Shown here: piece after piece, positions 39,162 to 47,414 of the stretch
How positions within the stretch are numbered: position 1 is the first letter of the stretch
Layout of the letters: every line of letters begins with the position of its first letter
DNA from: Porphyromonas gingivicanis JCM 15907
Lineage (GTDB): Bacteria; Bacteroidota; Bacteroidia; Bacteroidales; Porphyromonadaceae
Assembly (NCBI RefSeq): GCF_000614585.1
Contig: NZ_BAKX01000007.1
Coordinates: 1-64,000, forward strand
Direction: 5' to 3'
DNA: 64,000 nt
Made by a program: the position numbers and the translations under genes
Notes under the pieces: model-generated
Databases searched by the model: none
Told to the model about the DNA's origin: nothing
What the model saw: only the letters and a program-made list of their open reading frames with translations

Positions 39162-40294
39162 ATGAAGCCACGTATATTAGTTATTCACAGGTCTTTAGCC
39201 CCCTATCGTATTGATTTTTTCAACGAGTTGTATCAGCGTTATCAGCCCGATATCTACTTTGAATACTCCTCTGTACGGGAGCAGGAGCTTGACCCCTCCC
39301 TCTGGCAAGAACGGATACACTTTCCCTACAAGGTGCTTAGTCCGGGACCTCAGAGTCTGCCCAATTGGCGCAAAGAACTATGGAATATATGCCGACAAGG
39401 GCGGTACGATGTGGTTTTTATGAGCGAGGTCAATCTTATCACCGCCACCCTCTGGGCGTACCGAGCTTTTACTATGCACCCTATGCGCTTGATTGTGGTG
39501 TGCGATGATAGTTACCCTATAGCGCAAGACTTAATCCGAGACCACTGGAGCCTCAAAAAGCAGGTGATGAACTATGGTAATATCGACGGTTGGGTACTCT
39601 GCGACAAGCGTACCGAGCAAATTTATCGGGACTATTTCCCCAAAAGTAGTCGCTTCTTCACCCTACCGATTATACAGAGCGAAGCCTTCTTCGAGAAGCA
39701 AAAGGCTCTGGTGCAGGAGGAGAGCCAAGCTCTGCGACAGATATTTTGCCAACGAGAGGGCGAGCGAAGCCGTCTACTGCTCTATGTGGGGCGATTAGCT
39801 CCTGAGAAAAACCTCAAGCGACTTATAACCGCTTTTGAACGAGCCTTTACGCATCAGCCGAAATGCAACTACTCATCGTAGGCGACGGACCCGAACGAGC
39901 CATGCTACAAGAGTATGCGGGGCGTACATCTGTGGCACGACAACTCTTCTTCTGTGGCAAGCAAGAGGGCAGAGAACTTTACAAACACTATGTGGCTGCC
40001 GATGCTTTTGTGTTGCCCAGTATAGTAGAACGGTTTGGAGCAACTGCCAATGAGGCTCTTTTGATGGGACTTCCCACAGCTGTGAGTCGTAATGCTGGTA
40101 TCTCTTATCTGGCAGAGGAGAGGGCGGCAATACATATTTTCGACCCATACGATGTGGAAGCGATGAGCCAAACGCTCGGCTCGATGATGGCACAACTCCC
40201 TGCTTGGCGTCCCAACCGCCCCTCGCTGATGCCAATCACTTTCGCTGATGCTATGGAGAACTTCTTCCTCCACTTCGAGCAACTCCTTCCCTAA
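39162..40294 (+). CDS. Glycosyltransferase family 4-type protein
   Basis: About 377 residues once one missing A near 39861 is restored (HQPKMQLLIVGDGPERA). N-terminal half: RILVIHRSLAPYRIDFFNEL and the acceptor domain. The C-terminal donor-sugar domain has LLYVGRLAPEKNLKRLI, LLIVGDGPER, the EX7E region (PSIVERFGATANEALLMGLP) and VSRNAGISYL, typical of GT-B retaining transferases. Probably adds a sugar in capsule, LPS or glycoprotein assembly. Substrate unknown. It converges on the HU-like gene. Confidence 0.85.
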
Positions 40295-40395
40295 CGCCTC
40301 GCCTCCCGCTTGCCCCCTCTGCTTTCCCTCTAACCTTTTAGCCAAAATCTTATCCCTATATGCCCGTCATTGTTGGGGGGCAAAGGGGCTTCTTC

Positions 40396-40842
40396 TTAGG
40401 ATTTTTCGCCCTTTTTCTTGCCCAAAGAGTTATAGGCGACATCAAGGAGACGATCGGCTCGCTCTAAGCGAACACCTTTGAGAGCTACTTTAACCTTCAC
40501 ACGAGGCGTATAGATGACCTTCGCCTTATCCACGAGGTCAATCCCCACTTTATCGGGGCTTTCAACGCCCGAACCTTTCTTCGCCGTGATGCTTGGACGA
40601 TAGGTGCCCATGTCGCCACAATCGACACTCTTACCTTCTTGGAGCAGGCGAATAAGCACCTTAGAAGTACGGTCAAACACCGCCTTAATATCAGCCGAAG
40701 AGATGGTCGTCTCGTCAGCCACAAGTTCGATAAACTCCTCAAACTTCACATCAGAATGCAAATGAATGGCAGGATACCAAAGCGTCTTGCCAGACCCTTT
40801 AACGAATGATGCCTTTCGCTCTACTGCTTTAATCTTAATCAT
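40396..40842 (-). CDS. HU-related DNA-binding protein
   Basis: 148 residues, longer than classical HU (about 90) and fitting the Bacteroidetes HU-like histone family. N-terminal PAIHLHSDVKFEEFIELVAD replaces the usual HU start; VFDRTSKVLIRLLQEGKSVDCGDMGTYRP is the helix-strand core; the arm region and basic C-terminus (YNSLGKKKGEKS) follow. It probably bends or coats DNA. A striking palindrome array (40900-40961) lies 57 bases upstream of its start and may be its operator. Confidence 0.85.
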   Translation of the reverse strand: MIKIKAVERKASFVKGSGKTLWYPAIHLHSDVKFEEFIELVADETTISSADIKAVFDRTSKVLIRLLQEGKSVDCGDMGTYRPSITAKKGSGVESPDKVGIDLVDKAKVIYTPRVKVKVALKGVRLERADRLLDVAYNSLGKKKGEKS

Positions 40843-40899
40843 AACAGCATAAATTGTTGGTTATAAATGTTTTCTACTATGCTTACGAAGGTAAATAAA

Positions 40900-40961
40900 T
40901 TTTCGTACGTGCGAAAATAATTTTTTGTACGTACAAAAATAAATTTCTATATATACAAAAA
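40900..40961. promoter_or_regulatory. Three palindromes at 22-bp spacing (operator-like)
   Basis: Site 1, 40900-40917: TTTTCGTAC-GTGCGAAAA (near-perfect). Site 2, 40922-40939: TTTTTGTAC-GTACAAAAA (perfect 18-bp palindrome). Site 3, 40944-40961: TTTCTATAT-ATACAAAAA (degenerate). Centres lie at 40908, 40930 and 40952, exactly 22 apart, so a dimeric protein would bind each on the same helix face. They sit upstream of the HU-like gene (minus) and after the cmr terminator. A fourth half-site, TTGCGAAAA, is at 40971-40979. Confidence 0.65.
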
Positions 40962-41068
40962 ATTATCGCCTTGCGAAAAAAATTTTAGATTGATGCTCTA
41001 AAAGATTTTTTAATATATACACAACCTATTTTGTTTCTCTCTTGATGTACATCACTGGATACAAAAAA

Positions 41069-41115
41069 ACGCCTACCCCAATACTTTTTGCGTATAGGGT
41101 AGGCGCTTACTTTTT
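41069..41115 (-). terminator. Intrinsic terminator of the cmr operon
   Basis: On the minus strand GCGCCTACCC pairs with GGGGTAGGCG, followed by seven Ts (the A-run at 41063-41069). It lies about 30 bases after the cmr6 stop. Confidence 0.85.
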
Positions 41116-41136
41116 TAGAGATTAGTGCAAAAGAGG

Positions 41137-41976
41137 CTACTGTTTAGGCTTTTCTACGTCTATGAACTGACCATAGCCAACGTTGGTCTTTGCCCCAAGA
41201 CCAAAGTCGCAGATAATAGCTTTGAAGAGCTCTTCCTTAAAATCTGCTATTAATACTTTATCGTCATCTTTCAGAGAAATGGAATCTTTGAGAACAACCT
41301 TGTCATCTAAGTCAACATGATCTTTCAAGATAAAGCGAAACTGATAGGTTACACCCGGATTGACCCTCAAAAAGCGTATAGGATTGGGATTTTTCAAGGG
41401 CTTGGAATGGGGGGTGATGTAGTCCTCTCCAAAGAGTTTGTTATCTACTTTTACAGGAATGGCATCGAGAAAAATGTCTCTGTCGTAAATGGAAAGCCCA
41501 TCCCCCTCAAAGACAGCCCGAATAATTGCTTTACGTAGAACATCTCTATCGGATAGACTGGCTGGAAGGGTTTTCTCTTCTTTGGGTTTGTAATCTGCAA
41601 GGAAGTCCCACTCTTCGATGGCAGAGCGTAGCATCCCTTTGATAGAAGAACCGGGGATAACGGGCAAACCCGACGTATAGTCGAAGTACATCCCAAGGTT
41701 ATAAACCTCTGGGGCATCCTCTTTATCCCCCTCATCTTTAGGTTTGTTTATCTCGTGGTGATAGCCCACACCACAGAGCAACCCCGGATAGCAGGTCTTT
41801 AGCTCGAAGCTCTTTATCCCTTGAATATTCACTTCTTCGTTGTGGGGAAGTAGGGGCTCCTCATTTAATTTATCATTCTTTCCTTTATTGAACGTAGAGA
41901 AGTTGGTTACAATGCCCTCACTATTGAGTTTTATCGTATTGAAATATTCTCGATAGTACCAGTATCCAAAATTCAT
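41137..41976 (-). CDS. cmr6: Type III-B CRISPR RAMP protein Cmr6
   Basis: 279 residues. Cas7-type RAMP markers: GLLCGVGYHHEI near residue 70, the PVIPGSSIKGMLRSAIEEW motif (residues about 105-125) and the C-terminal glycine loop CDFGLGAKTNVGYGQF typical of Cmr6. It caps the Cas7 backbone of the crRNA-guided Cmr complex near the 3' end of the target duplex. Its ATG overlaps the stop of the repaired cmr5 frame (ATGA), showing translational coupling. It is the last gene of the operon and is followed by a terminator. Confidence 0.9.
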   Translation of the reverse strand: MNFGYWYYREYFNTIKLNSEGIVTNFSTFNKGKNDKLNEEPLLPHNEEVNIQGIKSFELKTCYPGLLCGVGYHHEINKPKDEGDKEDAPEVYNLGMYFDYTSGLPVIPGSSIKGMLRSAIEEWDFLADYKPKEEKTLPASLSDRDVLRKAIIRAVFEGDGLSIYDRDIFLDAIPVKVDNKLFGEDYITPHSKPLKNPNPIRFLRVNPGVTYQFRFILKDHVDLDDKVVLKDSISLKDDDKVLIADFKEELFKAIICDFGLGAKTNVGYGQFIDVEKPKQ

Positions 41977-42457
41977 TGTGCACCTCCTTTTTGTTGTTCT
42001 GTATTGCTTGTCTCAGGTTCTTCAGCAACAAAAGTCCGAAGTGCCAACTTGAGAGCTACCGCATACTCAAGTATTTTGCGCTCCCACTCCTTGGCCTTGC
42101 CTCTAACTCTTCTATACTTCCTCCCTTTTTGTCTATTACAAGTTCGATAATCGCTGCGGGGGAGTTATTAGTCATCTTTTCCTCTCCGTCCACTGCCATA
42201 TAGTATAAAGCTCTGAGCCATAAGGTTCGCTTCTCCTTATTGTAGAATATGAGCGTAGGAAGAAGTCCCGACTGAATGATAGTAGGACCAAGAGCATTGA
42301 TATACCCCTCGTGGACTTTCTCGAATTTGTGTGTTTGAGGGTCTACAATCTTAGTCAGTTCTGGTTTGCTACTTTCTTTCTTCTTTAATTGCACCTCTAC
42401 ATACTCGATGGCTTGCATCGCCTTGGGAATTAAATTCTGAATGACTTTCTTATTCAT
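41973..42457 (-). CDS. cmr5: Type III-B small subunit Cmr5 (Cas11), frameshifted
   Basis: The first good start is ATG 42457 (MNKKVIQNLIPKAMQAIEYV). Signature Cmr5 region: YINALGPTIIQSGLLPTLIFY. As given, the frame ends early at 42056 with an unlikely tail, whereas one extra base near 42094 (CC for CCC on the minus strand) restores EARPKEWERKILEYAVALKL and a natural end whose TGA overlaps cmr6. Repaired length 161, slightly longer than usual for Cmr5. The helical protein forms the minor filament of the Cmr complex. The break is probably a sequencing error, but programmed frameshifting is not excluded. Confidence 0.8.
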
Positions 42458-43154
42458 TTTTGAGAGGAGCTTTAAGGTTAGTAATCTTGCAAAAACCGTA
42501 ACCAATAGAGCCATTAGCTCCTATTTGGATAACACCCTCTTCGATTATCTTGTTGAACTCTTTGAAAATGTCTTCATTATCGTAGGATACGAAGAAGACA
42601 AAATGGCTCTCGGCAGGCACAACCTCTTCGTACCATAGGTTCTTACTCTCTCCATTGTCCAATTTGTTGCGGGCTATGACGGGGAGTTGCTCAAAGTCCT
42701 CATTGGATAAATTCTTTTCAGTCCCTTCAGGTAACAGAGCTTCAATATTCGACGGAGTAGAAAGAAGGTTTGCTAACTCCCCTATAGGCTTTTGCAGAGC
42801 TTCGTTTGTTTTGAGAATGTAACTGATATTCTTTTCAGTTGTCTGAACAGGATAGGCTAATAGGTTAGCTTGGAAGAAGGTGAAGTTGCCAATGCTGTGC
42901 TCTTCTTCATTCTTCTCATTACTATTATTTTTCTTATCCCTGTTCACATCAGCCCCAAACACATAGTCAAGCTCGGTAAAGCCTTGCTTCGAAAAGAACT
43001 GTCTCAAAGCTCCTTTGAGGCTGGAGGAGTAGATGCAGGGCGTCCCTGTGGTTACGTCTCGTTGTACACATTTGTCCACTACTTCGTAGGTGGCATCTCC
43101 CTTACCCACGTGCATATTGGTAAGGCATCGAATGATATAGGTGGCAGTTTTCAT
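42450..43154 (-). CDS. cmr4: Type III-B backbone RAMP nuclease Cmr4 (Cas7)
   Basis: 234 residues. N-terminal RAMP strand TATYIIRCLTNMHVGKGDAT, then VVDKCVQRD with Asp27 at the position of the catalytic aspartate that cuts target RNA at 6-nt intervals, followed by CIYSSSLKGALRQFF. The C-terminal glycine-rich loop is QIGANGSIGYGFCKI. Length is somewhat short for Cmr4 (usually 280-300), but all key regions are present. It overlaps cmr5 by 8 bases. Confidence 0.9.
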   Translation of the reverse strand: MKTATYIIRCLTNMHVGKGDATYEVVDKCVQRDVTTGTPCIYSSSLKGALRQFFSKQGFTELDYVFGADVNRDKKNNSNEKNEEEHSIGNFTFFQANLLAYPVQTTEKNISYILKTNEALQKPIGELANLLSTPSNIEALLPEGTEKNLSNEDFEQLPVIARNKLDNGESKNLWYEEVVPAESHFVFFVSYDNEDIFKEFNKIIEEGVIQIGANGSIGYGFCKITNLKAPLKNE

Positions 43155-43167
43155 GTTTATATTCTGT

Positions 43168-44361
43168 TTATTTTATTGTTTTTGATGGATTGATTACTTC
43201 GGCACGATTGTAGCCGATGGTATAGAAGTTGGGAACTTCCTTGAGTTCTTTACAGAATTTATCCGCTTGCTCTTTAGTATCGAAGTAAAACACGGAACCT
43301 CTGGCGTATAGTTCGTACTGGTGACTTAGGGCTGTTTCAGCTTCTTTGAGGCTCTGCTCCTCTCTTTTCTTCTTCTTGTTGTAGAACCTTTGTGTTCCTA
43401 CGTGAGTGAGCAAACAGGCAAAGTCTTTCACTTCCGTGCTTGCAAATTTTACCCCCTTGAGGTGATTAGGCTCAATCATAGCATCGGATAGGAGTACCAC
43501 GGTATAGTGCTTCTCATCGCTCGTAAGAGCAGAACCCTTAATGTTGAGTTGGAGATCCTCTGTCTTTTCGCTTACCTCCATGAGGAAAGGTTGTCGCTCT
43601 CCACCGAGGTAGACAATTCTCCCATTCAACTTTTTGTGTTCGATTTCTCCCTCTATCTCTAAAACAGTGGCAAAGCAGAAGTCGTGCTCTCGCACGGGTG
43701 ATTGCTTACACTCGTTGGTCTTTTCGCTCTTTAGCTCTTTGAAGTTTTTGAAATGGTAGTATCTCTGACGGAAGAAGGCATCGTCGTTCGTAGCCCCTTT
43801 ATAATCTTTGCGTATCCCGATGCGTTCATCTTTTATAAAAAAGTCCTCTTCGTTAAGGAGCGTAGTGCCATTGGATGATAGCCAGCAAGATGCCAGCTCT
43901 TTCTTGGGGTCATAAGCCTCAAAGATGGGAGGGTATTCATCTTCATATTCATAGGAGAGGTGTAAGAGATTGTATGGGGCTTCTTCTTTCTTCTTTTGAA
44001 ACCGTCTACCCACAGGTAGGAAGTACTCTTCCTTACCCTCATTGTTCTTCTTCTTGTCTATGATAAAGACAGGAGAGAGCGATTGGATAACACCAAACTC
44101 CAACTTCTTCCCAGCGAATGGAGAGAAGCTCTGTTCGCCAATCAATTCGCCAGCTTTATCTTCATTTTGTATTTTATTATCCTTGAATACGTCCTCTCCC
44201 GCTATTTGTAACAGTTGATAGCGCAAAAGCCCCAACAAGGCAGTTTGCTGTGGAAAGTGGGAGGAGTACACAAAGTAGTCGGCATTATCATCGCCAAATG
44301 TTTTCTTCTGCCCAAAGAAAAACTTGTCCAAAGGCGTGAGTTTAATAAGATAGGTAGACAT
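43168..44361 (-). CDS. cmr3: Type III-B RAMP protein Cmr3 (Cas5)
   Basis: 397 residues. Cmr3 hallmarks: LIKLTPLDKFFFGQKKTFG and HFPQQTALLGLLRYQLLQIAG (the 'P-x-T-x-x-GxxR' region), and FSPFAGKKLEFGVIQSLSPVF. It should hold the 5' handle of the crRNA and contact Cas10. It starts one base after the cas10 stop, implying tight coupling. Confidence 0.9.
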   Translation of the reverse strand: MSTYLIKLTPLDKFFFGQKKTFGDDNADYFVYSSHFPQQTALLGLLRYQLLQIAGEDVFKDNKIQNEDKAGELIGEQSFSPFAGKKLEFGVIQSLSPVFIIDKKKNNEGKEEYFLPVGRRFQKKKEEAPYNLLHLSYEYEDEYPPIFEAYDPKKELASCWLSSNGTTLLNEEDFFIKDERIGIRKDYKGATNDDAFFRQRYYHFKNFKELKSEKTNECKQSPVREHDFCFATVLEIEGEIEHKKLNGRIVYLGGERQPFLMEVSEKTEDLQLNIKGSALTSDEKHYTVVLLSDAMIEPNHLKGVKFASTEVKDFACLLTHVGTQRFYNKKKKREEQSLKEAETALSHQYELYARGSVFYFDTKEQADKFCKELKEVPNFYTIGYNRAEVINPSKTIK

Positions 44362-44362
44362 A

Positions 44363-45958
44363 TTATTTCTCTGTTTTAGAAGTTACAAATTGACAGTAGC
44401 GCAAGATGCCGTGCAGGAGTTTCTTTTTCTCTTTCAACTCGCGAGGAGCATCTTCGGAGCGATGCATAGAGTAGATAAAATCCTTGAGGAGGGAGAAAAA
44501 CGTTTCGTTCTCTTTGTGAATTCCTTCGTCAAAAAAGTTGTCAAAGACCGCATTGATACGCTCTTTGTATAGGGCAACCTCGTCGGTGAAAATTGTCTCA
44601 TACATATCTTCTATCCAATAGATAAGACTGTTGAGCATACTCTCATCCTCCTTAAAGGCTCGTATAAGCTCGGTTGCCTTTTTGTATAGCCCTGTCTCTT
44701 GTTTACACTTATCGGTACTATGCTTGCAGGGGAGCAAGAACTCTATCCGCTGCCCACTGTGCTTTTGTATGGATATAGCTACGGCATCTCTCGTTGCATC
44801 TTTTGCTTTCCTCAACATACTTTCGGCTATCTCTATTGCCTCAGACATGGGACTCTTGTAGTAAAAGATACTTACGCCGTAAGACATCGATAGACCCTCG
44901 CCTATTTCCTTTTGGATAAATAGCTTATCTATCTCCTTAATAAGGTTGAATACATCCTTTTCGGTATTGCCCTCCAATACAGGAGCAAAGAGAAAGAGAT
45001 CATCCCCTCCGATATAGACAGGTATAGCCTTTGTTTTCTGTATTAACTCATCGGCTACATCAACAGAGAACTCGAAGAACGATTTTGTAAATTTCGTTAG
45101 CTCATCATCCACCTTTTTATCCTCGTCCTCTTGTACTTTGAGATTTTTGATATATGTCCCAAAGCCATCTCCGTCCGCCTTTATGACTGCCAAATACTTG
45201 TAGCAGTTGCGAAAACCAGGCTTTGAGGTTAATTGGGTGTACTCTACCTCTCCGTTTTCATCTTTGGGAGGAGCTTGTTCCCATCCCGATACGGCTATCT
45301 CCGAAGTGCTTGGGAAAGCTCTTTCCTTGGAATAACCTTGTAAGAACGAATTCTTCGAGGCCTCGATAAAGAGCTCTATATAATCTTCGTTGGTTTGAAT
45401 GGGGGCTTTGTTGAATAACTCTTGCGTGTCTAAGTAGCTATTGAGTCGCTTCAAAATGCCACAATTGGAGTCAAGCTCTACCGTTATGCAGGAGATAGAA
45501 AAGTAGCTCTCTAAGAATTCACAAATGTACTTCTTGCCCGTTGATGTATCGGTGTTATACCGACTTTTTATTTCTTCAAGTTCTTTCTTCCTCTTTGGAT
45601 CACTTTCCGTAGCTATCTTTTGCTCAATCTCCTTTTCTTTACTCTGAAGAATAGGTATGAATTTTTCGAGAAGTTCCTCGAAAATCTCTCCTTTTATAGT
45701 GTCGAGTTCTCCCTCTTTAAGTACTCCCTTTGCAAAAAGTCTATCGGGGAATAAGCCCACCTTTTCAAAAATGTTCTGAAAAGTATCATTGTCTGTTTGC
45801 ACTGGAGAGATAATATTAATCCCTTTTTTGTGCATCCTCACGATTAGTTCGTGCATTATCCAAGAGAAGAGGTAGCTCGCCGTCCAAAAGGACTTTACGC
45901 TCCGAGCCTTAGACAAAGTTTTACCTATTGGTCCTATGGTTATTGCGGTGTATTTCAT
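44363..45958 (-). CDS. cmr2: Cas10/Cmr2 without HD domain, GGDD cyclase intact
   Basis: 531 residues, short for Cas10 because the N-terminal HD nuclease is absent: the protein opens directly with the Cmr2_N domain (IGPIGKTLSKARSVKSFWTA, YLFSWIMHEL). A coiled, charged insert spans about residues 85-135. First palm motif: YLAVIKADGDGFGTYIKN (about 255-272). Second palm: IPVYIGGDDLFLFAP, with GGDD at 317-320, so messenger synthesis should be possible. A cysteine pair (CKHSTDKC) follows. Loss of HD with an intact cyclase means immunity should depend on the messenger-activated effector, here probably the CorA-like protein encoded first in the operon. Confidence 0.93.
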   Translation of the reverse strand: MKYTAITIGPIGKTLSKARSVKSFWTASYLFSWIMHELIVRMHKKGINIISPVQTDNDTFQNIFEKVGLFPDRLFAKGVLKEGELDTIKGEIFEELLEKFIPILQSKEKEIEQKIATESDPKRKKELEEIKSRYNTDTSTGKKYICEFLESYFSISCITVELDSNCGILKRLNSYLDTQELFNKAPIQTNEDYIELFIEASKNSFLQGYSKERAFPSTSEIAVSGWEQAPPKDENGEVEYTQLTSKPGFRNCYKYLAVIKADGDGFGTYIKNLKVQEDEDKKVDDELTKFTKSFFEFSVDVADELIQKTKAIPVYIGGDDLFLFAPVLEGNTEKDVFNLIKEIDKLFIQKEIGEGLSMSYGVSIFYYKSPMSEAIEIAESMLRKAKDATRDAVAISIQKHSGQRIEFLLPCKHSTDKCKQETGLYKKATELIRAFKEDESMLNSLIYWIEDMYETIFTDEVALYKERINAVFDNFFDEGIHKENETFFSLLKDFIYSMHRSEDAPRELKEKKKLLHGILRYCQFVTSKTEK

Positions 45959-47162
45959 TGTGCTTTGCAGAAATTGGTTTTACCTCTGGTATTGTAGATA
46001 TTAATTCTTTCAAGGAAAAAGTGTCTTTTGATGGTGTGTAAACATCTTTCTTCTCCTTTCCGTATGAAAAAATAAACTTTTTGCCAAATATGTCTTCGTC
46101 TATTTCTTTCAGAATTAGAAAAATGGTAGAACCTATTGGTTTGTACACAATAGGAGAAGCAAATCGTTCAATATCCTCGTTAGATACTATTACTTGTTGG
46201 TTTGAGTGTGTAAAATCAAAAAGAGAGTGTAATCCTAATAAAGCCCGAACATATTTTTGAGGAAAATCTTCGTGAGTGTCTTTTTCTATGCGCAAGGATA
46301 ACAACTTTCTTTCGATAGGCTTTTCCCATTCTATCTCCTTTTTTCTGAAATACTCTCTTATAAGAGAGCGCTTTTTTTTGTCTCCTGTTTTCAATTTGTT
46401 GTGAAAGGATCTAATCGTATTGAAAGTGTCCGATATATTAGAACAATTGTGCTTTAAGCAGTATTCTACCCCATAACTCTTCATGATTTCTACTACTTTT
46501 TGAGGCGAGGAGTCAATCCTTTTTTCTCCGTTGAGACAAAGGCTATAGCTACCAAAGCCTTTGGTTTGCCTTGCACCAAAGTTATGCAACAAGAAAAATG
46601 CTTCTAAGTATTTTTCTATATCTGCTTTCATATCCTTATTATGGATTAAAACAATGCCTTTAACACAACCTTCTTCTAAATGATTTGCCAAACATACGGG
46701 ACCTTTTGTAGGTTCCTTTATCTTGGCTTCATTAGCAAAATAGGGAGTGTTTGAAAGATTTGTTACCCCTTCTTCTATTCTCCCCTTATCCTTAACACGA
46801 GGCAAGAAATATTGCACTTTCGCATCAGAGCTTAGCTTAAAGGAGAGTTTGTAGTTCAAGGCTCCCTCTTGTCCGGGGATAAGACAAAGTTCCAATTTTG
46901 CATCCTTATTCCCTTTCTTCTTCTCTTCCTCGTACACTCTACGAGCCTCTGCATCTTTATTTTGGAGATGCTTTTTACCCTCCTTGTAACACACCTCTTC
47001 ATTTGCTTTGGGGTCATTCACAAACCTCTTACCTATTTGCATCAAGACAAACTTGTCGAGCTTCGGTTTGACCTCGGAGGCGCGAAGCGTTGCCCCTGCA
47101 TCCTTGGCTTGGAAGTGGATGATGGGCGTATGCTGTTCCAATTTAAATTCTAACTTATACAT
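45921..47162 (-). CDS. cmr1: Type III-B RAMP protein Cmr1-like
   Basis: 413 residues. The N-terminus LEFKLEQHTPIIHFQAKDAG and ATLRASEVKPKLDKF correspond to the Cmr1 'T-P-hh ... G-A-T-L-R-A-S-E-hK' region, and NFGARQTKGFGSYSL (about residues 195-210) is the RAMP glycine loop. The last 150 residues (Lys-rich) are less conserved. Cmr1 caps the complex at the crRNA 3' end. It overlaps cmr2 by 38 bases. Confidence 0.82.
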   Translation of the reverse strand: MYKLEFKLEQHTPIIHFQAKDAGATLRASEVKPKLDKFVLMQIGKRFVNDPKANEEVCYKEGKKHLQNKDAEARRVYEEEKKKGNKDAKLELCLIPGQEGALNYKLSFKLSSDAKVQYFLPRVKDKGRIEEGVTNLSNTPYFANEAKIKEPTKGPVCLANHLEEGCVKGIVLIHNKDMKADIEKYLEAFFLLHNFGARQTKGFGSYSLCLNGEKRIDSSPQKVVEIMKSYGVEYCLKHNCSNISDTFNTIRSFHNKLKTGDKKKRSLIREYFRKKEIEWEKPIERKLLSLRIEKDTHEDFPQKYVRALLGLHSLFDFTHSNQQVIVSNEDIERFASPIVYKPIGSTIFLILKEIDEDIFGKKFIFSYGKEKKDVYTPSKDTFSLKELISTIPEVKPISAKHNEIHRNNHRTNR

Positions 47163-47168
47163 TGTGGT

Positions 47169-47414
47169 CTATTCTTTTTGTTTTGTATTGTTCTTACAAT
47201 AGACATCTATAATCTCCTTATTGGTCTGAAGCAATGATTGGGCAAAAGCATTGTTTAGTTCTTTTGTTCTTTCTCGCTCTTGTTCGACCAATTTTCGATA
47301 CTCTAATTCTTCTTTTTTGATTTTGAATTTGTAACCCCATATAATGGCTACAACACCAATAATAGTAAAGGCTACCACACTCAGACAGAGTAATATCAAA
47401 GTTTCTTTTTCCAT
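47169..47414 (-). CDS. Small membrane protein in the cmr operon, unknown
   Basis: 81 residues: one membrane helix (LILLCLSVVAFTIIGVVAII, residues about 6-26), then KFKIKKEELEYRKLVEQERE and a charged helical/coiled-coil tail to residue 81. Its start overlaps the end of the CorA-like gene by 19 bases in another frame, and it ends 6 bases before cmr1, so it must be co-transcribed and is likely translationally coupled. I recognise no family. The layout (single anchor plus cytosolic coiled coil) would suit an assembly partner, regulator or tether of the CorA-like pore or of the Cmr complex; that is inference. Confidence 0.8.
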   Translation of the reverse strand: MEKETLILLCLSVVAFTIIGVVAIIWGYKFKIKKEELEYRKLVEQERERTKELNNAFAQSLLQTNKEIIDVYCKNNTKQKE

